From contig NC_065921.1 of NCBI RefSeq assembly GCF_024586455.1, positions 20,772,635 through 20,836,634 on the forward strand: a stretch of 64,000 bases of DNA, in the 5' to 3' direction. Shown in pieces: positions 56,141 to 64,000 of this stretch (positions are counted from its first letter, which is position 1; every line of letters begins with the position of its first letter). Source of the DNA: Bactrocera neohumeralis. Lineage: Eukaryota; Arthropoda; Insecta; Diptera; Tephritidae. Made by a program: the position numbers and the translations under genes. The notes below the pieces were generated by a model, which saw only the letters and a list, made by a program, of their open reading frames with translations, made no database searches and was not told the DNA's origin.

Positions 56141-57589
56141 CTGACTCCCTATTTCGATAGTAAATTTTAATAATTTCGACTCGGTTAAATTAGGTTTCGA
56201 GGTTCGGTTAAATTAGATATCATAATAGATTATCACAGAAACTCACATTGGTCATAAAGCTTACCATTTGTCGGCCTAACCACTGAATGAGATTTTGACT
56301 GAGACTTCGACTTTATTTTTCTTTTATTAAATTTCAGGAACTTCGCCTCTTCACCGGTTGACAACTTTCTCTCATTTTTTTCTTTTTTTTTTTTGTAAAC
56401 CCAGTAGTCCTGTCCATATGAGGAATTTAATATTTGGTAAAAATTTACTTCAAAAACTTTTAAAAATCAAACAGCTTCATAGCATGTAAATAGTTCTACT
56501 TTGCGCTTAAATGTCGCTCCTTTTTTTCTCCAAAACATTATCTTTGTCCTTTATTGCTGTTGCTATCTCGCTCAATGTGGCAACGTTTGGCATGCGGCCA
56601 ATGTAATGTGTGATTATACAGCCGTTATTTGCTAGTAAAATTTCTGTCCACACATACCACTACAAAATACACACACCACTTTACAAAATTCACATGAACA
56701 CACACATAAGCACAGTTAGAGTGTCTAGGACCCACAGAGATTTCGTGATTTGTGCTCGCCACCTCGCACCAAAGCAAATGAAACGCGCATATGTATGTGT
56801 GTGTGTGTGTGTGAGTATAGGTGACTGCTACTTTTTTCGACTCTTCACTTTTGTCACTGTGCCAGTTCAACTACAATTGTTGCTATCTGCATGTATATGT
56901 GTTGGTGTGTTGCTGCTACTTGCGAGCAAAAATTGGCTGCTTTTCAACATTTGCAACATCTGTTTCCCAAATTTTCGCTCGTACTTAATCTTTTTTCCAC
57001 CAACTGTTTGTGTTTCTGGCTGTTGCTGTGCCACAGCTGGCTGAGTTAGTATACGTTGTGGCATGTGGCACATTACTGGCACTTAGCAAGTCTCATATAA
57101 TACTATTGCGCTGTTGTTGGTGTTGTAGGTGAAGGTGGTGAGGTGTTCTTTTTTGGGAAAATAAATTAAATATTTCTTGGAAAAAAGTTGTTGTTTAGTG
57201 GTTATATTTATATATGATTAAGTAAATATGTAGTTAGGTGGCACAGTTATACACTAAATATGCCGTTAATTCATTTTTTTGCTGTAATGCTTATATAAGC
57301 TTCACATAGCTATATAGAGCATGTATTGTAAATTATCTTTCATACCATGTATATGTTTCTATATATTTTTGCATGTCCTTGGCAACCCTGCCAATTTTTA
57401 TTTTAATCCTTTCAAGTAGAAATCCACACTTTTTTGATTTTTTCTTACAAATGTTCATTTTTCCATGACTGCTTTCATTATTTTTATATCATGAACAGAA
57501 TATAGGTATTAAGTTTGCCATAAAGTTTGTAATACAGAAGAAAGCCAATGGCGACCCTAATAAAGCTTATATACAAATAACGAACTAAG
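56141..57589. other. Single-copy-looking DNA, no supported gene
   Basis: It contains a TG microsatellite at 56,796-56,813 and many CACACA-type runs. A 144-codon plus-strand frame (56610-57044) lies over these and is not supported. The T-rich end near 57,400 precedes a family B copy. Confidence 0.4.
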
Positions 57590-58425
57590 TCCGTTGTTCC
57601 GTCCGATATCGAGAAGAAATTTTTCATACCTTGCTTTTTCCTCAAGAAGCTGCTTTTTTGAAGGGAACATTGATATCGGGTCACTATAGCATATAGCTGC
57701 CATACAAACAGACCGATCGAAATCAAGTCCTTGTATGGAAAACTTTGTTGTTTGTGAAGATATCTTCACTAAATTTGGCACAGATTGTTTCTCACTCAAA
57801 TGCTACAATCTCCGAAGAAACTGTTCAGATCGGATCAAAATAGCATATAGCTGCCATTTAACTGGACGATCATAATGAAGTCCTTGTTAGGAAAACTTTT
57901 TTAGTTGAGAAGATATCTTCACGAAATTTGGTATAGATTATTTTCCAAATCATTGTTATAGTCTCCGAGTAAATTGTTCAGATCGGGTCACAATAACATA
58001 AAGCTGTCATACAAACTGATCGATTGAAATAAGGTCCTTATATGGAAAACTTTTTTATTTGAGAAGATATCTTCGCTAAACTTTGGGACAGATTATTGTT
58101 CACACTTAGGCTAAAATCTCTATATAAATTACTTTGATCGGATAACTGTAACATAGAGTTGCCATATAAACTAAAGAATCAAACTAAACCCCTTATTAGA
58201 AAAAACTTTTTTATTTGACAAGATTCAAGAAAATTGGCACAAGCTATTGCCTAAGGCAACGCTACGACCTCCGATGAAATTATTTAGATCAGATCACTAT
58301 AGCCTATAGCTGCCATAGAAACTGACCTATCAATAACCAAATCACAACCATTTTATGCTATAAAATTTTCACCTGCGAAGCATATTATAGCCAAAGTCAA
58401 CGTTTCTGCTTGATTTTGTAAATTT
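57590..58425 (-). repeat. Family B repeat, copy 4, minus strand (five units)
   Basis: The inverted core (TATAGCATATAGCTGCCATA and variants) occurs at about 57697, 57850, 58003, 58157 and 58308, steps of 151-154 bp. Units share AAGATATCTTCACGAAATTT. A worn family 5' end (minus strand GAAACGTTGACTTTGGCTAT) lies at about 58,421-58,400. The 3' end near 57,590 keeps the CTCAAGAAGCTGCTTTTTTG box but the hairpin terminus is lost. It is the only copy in the window in this orientation. Confidence 0.88.
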
Positions 58426-59554
58426 TCATTCATTTAGCGCATTCCCGCTTAGCTGCAATTATGTACATTGCTTTTGCTAAGCATTCCTCAATTCATTTGG
58501 ACGCCCTTAATAAATGCAAAATTTTTCTCCGCGAGCAGTAAACTGCAAAAAACAAGGAAGTCACGGTAACATGCGCTTTTATCTATTTATTTATACGTTT
58601 TTGCTTTTTTCTCACTTTTCCACTTTAATTTTGTCCGCTCCTCTTTGGCGCTTGTTTATTGTGCTCGCATTGTCCTTGCCAGCCCATATGGCCACTTACC
58701 TAAATAAACTACCACAAACTACTGCCACACACACGCATACATATGTATATATACATATATATGTACATAGTATACAGTTATACCGTTATATTATAATACA
58801 TACGCACATATACACATTTAGACTCCGCTTGTTGTCGAACTTTTAATATCCTGTTGTTGCATTCGGATATGTTCGGCTATGCCTCGCTGCTTTGCCACTG
58901 TTTGCTATCACTTTAACTGGCCCGTTATATTGTCTACTCTAAGCGAGAAATGAAAACAAAGAAAATATTTTTAGTAGCTGTTATTGTTCTGCTTTTGCTT
59001 ATTGCAAGCATCTATGCATGTGTATGTGTGTGTGTGCTAAAATATGTTGATTAATTGGTTTCTGCATTTGGCAAAGAATTCTAATAATTTAACAGTGTGC
59101 AAAAAAAGTATAGATATAAAGTATTCTTTTGATTCGCGCACAAATAGCTAAGCTGGCATGGTTATTGGAATATGGGTTAGAAAAAAGAAAGAAAAGTAAA
59201 CTGTTATTTTTTAATATCCTGAAAAGCAATTTTTTTCACAAAAGGAGTCAGTTTTTCATTGAGTATTGCTATAGTGCTTGGCAATGGAAAAATATTTATA
59301 TTGCTGTTGATAGATTTTCTATAAAAGGACACAGTTTATAATATAAACTAGTGAATCCGATAGGGGTAATTCAAATATTGACTTGTCGATATTTAGTTAA
59401 ATTTCAATACTAACTTTTATTTTCTATTTAGCTGCAAAAGAATACTACAACTCGGTTAAAACTTGGTAATAGTTATTCAACACACAATTTCCATGTTCGA
59501 ACGAAAAATCATACAAGAAAACGAAATAGATTTTTTAGGATAAATTAGGTTAGG
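58426..59554. other. Single-copy-looking DNA, no supported gene
   Basis: About 58,430-59,040 has single-copy character with a TATATACATATATATGTACA run (58,745). A 110-codon plus-strand frame (58514-58846) runs into it and has no domain. About 59,050-59,550 is AT-rich. Confidence 0.35.
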
Positions 59555-59900
59555 TTAATCTGGTAAACCAATAAACCACGTATAGAGTAGTTTTGGTCCT
59601 TTGCGACAACAGTTGGAGTTCAGTTTCAGTATATCATACCGTGGGAACCCCAGATGCTTACAGCGTAATCTTGCCATCGCAGGACATGTGCACAAGAGAT
59701 GCTCCATTGTTTCCCTGGTGCCCTGCCCTAGACATATCTTGCAGTCTTCTCAATCTATCAGCCCCATTCTGCTGGCGTGGTCGGCACCAGACAGTGACCA
59801 GTTAGTATTTCAACCATGTTCCTACAGTCTCTTCTGCCAATAGGTTTCTGTGTACTTCCGATCCTCAGTTTTGCACATGATTCGGGTTTTGTGGACAGTT
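59530..59900 (-). pseudogene. LINE ORF2 C-terminus with CCTAACCTAA tail
   Basis: Minus-strand frame: NTNWSLSGADHASRMGLI, then CKICLGQGTRETMEHLLCTC, PAMARLRCKHLGFPRYDILK and LLYTWFIGLPD. The CxxC...HxxxxC box and the RxRxxHLG motif identify the tail after RNase H in an I/R1/LOA-like LINE. On the minus strand it ends with ATTAACCTAACCTAATTTA at about 59,552-59,534, the same kind of terminal tail as at 30,849-30,868. Upstream domains are absent, so this is a 5'-truncated copy, as is usual for LINEs. Confidence 0.85.
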
Positions 59901-60744
59901 TATTTGTAAAAATCCGGGTACTATTTGATCAGATGATTATTCATTGATTTTATCCTTCCATCCATTGGCATCAGAGCACCATTATTATCAGCAGAAAATG
60001 CCTTCTAAATTGAATACAATTTGACAGATTAAGCAATATTCATACAGTAAAAAGTCACCCATAGGTACTGATCGACATGTGAGGGCTTGAAAAGTATAGA
60101 CAACGATTTCGACCAACCTTAGAAGAGAGATTCCGCTCCCTATAAGTACTAATTGCTCCGATAGCTTCATTGATACTTGGCATCTCCATTGTTAAGATCT
60201 GATGGAATTTAAATTGTGTAATATGGTCGTAGGTGACGTTCATTTCGACCATTTTCAAGGTATCATAAATGAATATTTGATATGGACCAATTGTGGTTTA
60301 AATCTGTTGGACATTTTTTGAGGTATGATACCTTAAAAGGACCCAATATCCAAGTTCTGAAAGGGAAAACAAAAAAAAAAAAAGAATTTCTGACTTGTCA
60401 TTTTTTGGGCCTTTAGTAGTTTCGAATCAGTTCATTGTGTCAGGAGACCTCTTTTCAGTTAGTAATTAGTCCAATTAAGTTTAGCACACCAATAGTTTAC
60501 TTAATCTTTTTTAAAAGATAGTTTTACAAAGTTTTTTATAAGATATATAAATAATAAATACAAAGTAGCGAACAGCGAAACGTGTGTCCGCAGCCGACAC
60601 CACTCGACGACTCTTCTGTGTAGATGCCACCCCTTGGCTGTTACCTATTTAGGACATAGGTTGCCAGATTGCTGACAATTGTAAGGGCGAACAGTAGATC
60701 TTAGATCGCGGGGACTAGCTATGGTTATCATTCGTATTATAAAA
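59901..60744. other. AT-rich DNA, nothing recognised
   Basis: Frames at 59988-60258 on the minus strand have no recognised domain. Confidence 0.3.
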
Positions 60745-61015
60745 ATCTAAAAAAAATGTTCTCACAAATTCTGGCTGATACAGCAGCCGTGGTCAGAATC
60801 GTCGGTATCGACAAACATGTATCTTCATATAGGAGATTTGTATTTCAAAAACCGAGGGATTGATTCGCAAGTACCACACATAGACAGAGAAACGGCGAAA
60901 CAAACGGGCATGTCTAAATCAACTAAGGTCATCGCGCTGATCATTAATATATACTCTATAGGTTATCCAACCCTCCTTCCTCTGGCTGTAGCAAACATAT
61001 ACCCTGTTCAGAGTT
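60745..61015 (+). repeat. Family B repeat, copy 5, 3' part only
   Basis: It keeps TCGGTATCGACAAACATGTA, then GGGCATGTCTAAATCAACTA (the family GACATGGCTAAATCGACT box), ATATACTCTATAGGTTATCC and the terminal ATACCCTGTTCAGAGTTAAA. The 5' end and the tandem units are missing. The 66-codon frame across it (60817-61017) is an artefact. Confidence 0.75.
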
Positions 61016-62112
61016 AAATTAGTTCGGCTTAAACTAGAAAAACTTTTCTTTTCTCTTTCAAAATAAAAAAAAATGTTTATCCTTTAAACCTTCAACCCAG
61101 AAACACTTGTTTAATTAAATCAAAAGATATTTCCACCTTTCCCTTCTACACCACATTGTGCTTAGGCGACCTTTTGGCACACCACTGCATGTAGAACATG
61201 AAAGAAAAAGAACCGTTATAAGTTCAAAATAAACGAGTCTGCTTGGCAATATCTCAAATTCAATCACGAGCTTCATCATTTATTAGGCAGCGAGCGACGC
61301 CTTTCACTTGGAACTTTGCCACGTTGCCACACATGCATACATATCACACATAAGCACACACAGGCATATACAGATATAACACACATAATACATAGGCGTA
61401 TGTGTGCTCGCACGGTAGTGCCACATGCAGGCAGGCAGGTGTGTGTCCTTGCATTAAGTCAGTTCATTTATCCACTTTCGCCCACAAAGTTCCAAAAGAT
61501 TGTCAACTTTCTGCATGAATGTGCCCAGCACTTGGCAATTGGCTGCTGCAAACTTCTAAATTACTTAACCACAAAAAAGGCAAAGGTACACACGTGTGCA
61601 GCCGCAACCAAGTTCTTTTGTCGGTGTGTGGTTAAGCACACACACACACACACAAATACGATCACATGGTTGCCAACACTCGGCGACTGCGTTTGCGGGA
61701 TTTGGAGCTGAGCGCATGTATGAGTGCTGCCACATCAGTGTTAGTGGTGACTAGTGTAAATTTAAAGCGCAGTTGTTGGCGTTGTTGTTGCATAAATGTA
61801 GTGAAACTGCTTTGCTGCGGAGCTGCGCTCGAGTCTTATCGCCAAATTGCGCCAACAAAACGCCAACAAGAGGTGCAGTAGCAGCAGTTTTTGTTGCTGT
61901 TGTTGTTGTTGCACACACATAGGCAATCACCGTTACGTGTGTGGCATGTAGGTGTGTTGTGCGTTGACTGCACCTTCAACTTCAACTTCTTTCACTCCAT
62001 TTTTTCTCGCTCATTTAACATGCAACCTGGAAATTGCTGCATGTTCCAGCAAATACAGTGCCACACATGCCACAAAACATCTACACGCATACATATAAGT
62101 GTAGAACTTGTA
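61016..62112. other. Single-copy-looking DNA with CA/TG and TGTTG repeats
   Basis: Includes CA runs at 61,638-61,655, a TGTTGCTGTTGTTGTTGTTG run near 61,892-61,911 and overlapping frames of 71-131 codons without domains. Confidence 0.4.
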
Positions 62113-62611
62113 AAAACGTTAACTTCGGCTGCACCGAAGCTACAATACCCTTCACAAATAAGGAAGTTAAAAAAAAATCTGTTTTCAGCGGTCAGTTTGT
62201 ATGGCAACTATACGTTATAGAGAACCGATCTCAATGGTTTCTTCAGCGCTTATACCGTTGCTTTGGACAATAACACAAACAAAATTTCGTGAAGATATCT
62301 CGACAGATGAAAAAGTTGTACATACAAAAACTTGATTGCGATTGCTCAGTTTGTATGACAGCTATACGCTATAGTGGCCCGATATCGCTGGCTCCGAGAA
62401 ATATGCAGCTTCTTGGTGAGAAAAGCACGCATGCAAAGTCTCAGGTCGATATCTCAAAAGCTGCGTAATTTTACAGGGGGAATATACTGTTTTGGCTTCA
62501 GCGACTCAGCTCGTCATTTATAAATTCAAGTACATATAATGTGAGGGTCTCGACGTTTCCTTTTGTACTGGTACAAACATCGTGGCAAACTTAACATACC
62601 CTGTTGAGGGT
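62113..62611 (+). repeat. Family B repeat, copy 6, complete short form
   Basis: The 5' end AAAACGTTAACTTCGGCTGC with ACCGAAGCTACAATACCCTT forms a TTCGG-CTGCA-CCGAA hairpin. Two cores follow (GTATGGCAACTATACGTTAT at 62,198; GTATGACAGCTATACGCTAT at 62,352), about 153 bp apart. The 3' end reads CATCGTGGCAAACTTAACAT then ACCCTGTTGAGGGTATAAAA, an ACCCT-GTTG-AGGGT hairpin. With only two units and both termini this is the best reference for the family's basic form. It encodes nothing. Confidence 0.9.
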
Positions 62612-63825
62612 ATAAAACGTAAACCCACCTGTGTGTGGCACCGTCAGCTCCAACAAAGTGCCACATGCAGTGCTGCCAGTGCGTTTGCGGCACCATCACG
62701 GCATACAGGCAGTGGTAATGGACGGCGCCTCACATGTGCTGCGTCCTCCACACCTCAAACACACATACATATAAACAGTCGGACTCACACACACATACAC
62801 ACACAGACTCACTCCTTAGTCATACGGGTTAGTGACGAGGTTAATACTGTCTGAGCTTTGCTGCTGAACTATGTGTGCTTTCACCAAGCACAGCACAGAC
62901 GAAAATACACTTTCAAAATACACTTTCATACACACACACACACACATGCCGACTGGCCTTTAGCCACTTGCATGCAAGCGCAATAAATTCACTTTTCATT
63001 TAGTAAATGCGCTTAGATTGCGCCGGAGTGCGCGCGCCTACTGCTGCGTCTCATTCGGCAGCTGAGATATGAGCACTTCGGCTGTCGGCGCCGGCACAGG
63101 TAGAGCCGCACATATGCTGGCAAGCAAACACATACACATACACGCTGGCATGTGGGCAAACAAACCGCTATCTTTGCCAGCCTCAGCCGCTGCTGGGGTG
63201 TAGTTGAGCCTAACCACGTGCGTGTGTGTGTGTGTGTGCCGCGCCAGCGTGTGAGACAAATGTGCAAAACTGTAGATAAAGTGCCGCAGAATATTTTAGT
63301 ACAACAATTAAGAAAATTAAATTAATTTATGCATTACAATAGAGCCGTGCAAACACACACACAGGCCTACACTATTGCATGAAAATATATTTCTCACACA
63401 CACACACACGTGTTTGTCACTTAGCTGCGCTTGCTCTGTGACAAATTGCTGTGAATTTGTTTGAAAAAATTTATTTGCTTTATAAAAAAACTCTTAATCA
63501 GCATTAAATGTGCCTCTTTTATATTTGCTCAATTTACAAATTGCATTTAATTGCGCAAGCACGTGATTTATTATGCAAGCGCAGTATTTGCGCAGTAGAA
63601 ATCACAAAAAATGCACTGAAATGTTCTTCGCATTAATCGTGTTTGTATTTGGTATTTTTTCTAATAAAAAGCTTAAATTATAGATAAAAACATATATAAG
63701 TACGACTTGCTGCAAGGTGTAGACTAGTTTTGAATTTATTATAAGGGGAGTTTTAAACAATGGCAGCTAATTCTTCACAGCTTACTTAAATGTAGAAATT
63801 TTTCTCCTTTGTCAAGTAAGCAAAA
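62612..63825. other. Single-copy-looking DNA with CA/TG repeats
   Basis: CA/TG runs stand at 62,930-62,945, 63,219-63,237 and 63,396-63,410. The frames at 62582-62854 and 63013-63267 follow the repeats and have no domain. Confidence 0.4.
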
Positions 63826-64000
63826 ACAAGAAAAAACGTTAACTTCGGTTGCACCGAAGCTAAATACCCTTCACAGGTGCATTTCTGTTAGTAACTATGT
63901 GTTCAGTTTGTATGGAAGCTATATGCTATAGTAATCCGATCTGAACAATTTCTACGGAGATTACATTGTTGCTTTAGAAAATAATCTATACCAAATTTCG
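63826..64000 (+). repeat. Family B repeat, copy 7, cut by window end
   Basis: The 5' end AAAACGTTAACTTCGGTTGC, ACCGAAGCTAAATACCCTTC and ACAGGTGCATTTCTG is the best-preserved of the window, with a perfect CTTCGG-TTGCA-CCGAAG hairpin. One core follows (GTATGGAAGCTATATGCTAT at 63,910) and the unit continues past the window edge. Confidence 0.85.

Noticed and set aside
56610..57044. 144-codon plus-strand frame
   Set aside because: It crosses a TG microsatellite that supplies its VCVCVCV stretch; composition is that of a simple repeat.
1..64000. tRNA, rRNA and CRISPR features
   Set aside because: No A-box/B-box pair in the right spacing, no rRNA-like conserved blocks and no spacer-repeat arrays were seen. 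The tandem arrays present have no unique spacers of uniform length and belong to a eukaryotic genome.

Overview
The window looks like nuclear DNA of a higher dipteran, most probably a true fruit fly (Tephritidae). This rests on four things seen in the sequence: AT-rich DNA with many CA/TG microsatellites; a compact two-exon gene with a short GT-AG intron; many degraded mariner transposases, including the DD41D 'rosa' type known from tephritids; and a dispersed repeat built from ~154-bp units around a CAGCTATATGCTATAG core. The genus cannot be settled from sequence alone.

Only one convincing host protein-coding gene is present. It lies on the minus strand at 21919-23187 and encodes a 391-residue C3HC4 RING-finger protein with an Asn-rich N-terminus, an Ala-rich middle and a long Asp/Glu-rich tail that ends in two hydrophobic SUMO-interacting-motif-like patches. 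A 93-bp intron splits it just after the RING. All other long open frames are either remains of transposon proteins or chance frames in low-complexity DNA.

The rest alternates between two kinds of sequence. One is single-copy-looking intergenic or intronic DNA, somewhat richer in GC and full of CA/TG and CAG runs: about 1.4-2.7, 3.85-4.5, 9.6-10.7, 13.4-14.9, 38.5-39.3, 42.5-43.2, 46.1-47.1, 49.5-50.5, 53.0-54.1, 56.5-57.4, 61.1-62.1 and 62.6-63.8 kb. The other is a graveyard of mobile elements. Recognised DNA transposons are a mauritiana-type mariner (5.2-6.1 kb), several other DD34D mariners (12.6, 15.1, 30.9, 33.4, 43.5, 44.4 and 54.9 kb) and four DD41D rosa-type fragments (12.0, 23.9, 39.8 and 55.6 kb). 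Recognised LINE pieces carry RNase H or the Cys-rich C-terminus (0.7, 17.6, 20.0, 30.3, 41.2 and 59.6 kb), a reverse-transcriptase palm (45.1 kb), RTE-like 3' ends (24.4 and 26.9 kb) and a linker region (25.5 kb). Every one is broken by stops, frameshifts or deletions, so none can encode an active protein as it stands.

Non-coding repeat families are the most interesting content. Family A (~520-620 bp) has ends resembling GGGGTTACATGGGTTT and lies between TTAA or ATAA. Family B has hairpin-like ends and a variable number of ~154-bp units, with seven copies. Family C is a foldback-like element with TATATCGTCACC termini; one copy has grown an internal array of six ~61-bp units. Family D starts with a hairpin resembling that of family B and contains nested insertions. 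There are also local arrays: ATCGAT-rich 48.15-49.43 kb, TTTATACCAG-rich 51.44-52.09 kb, 79-bp units at 16.55 kb and 64-bp units at 42.25 kb. No rRNA, tRNA, CRISPR or prokaryotic features were found.
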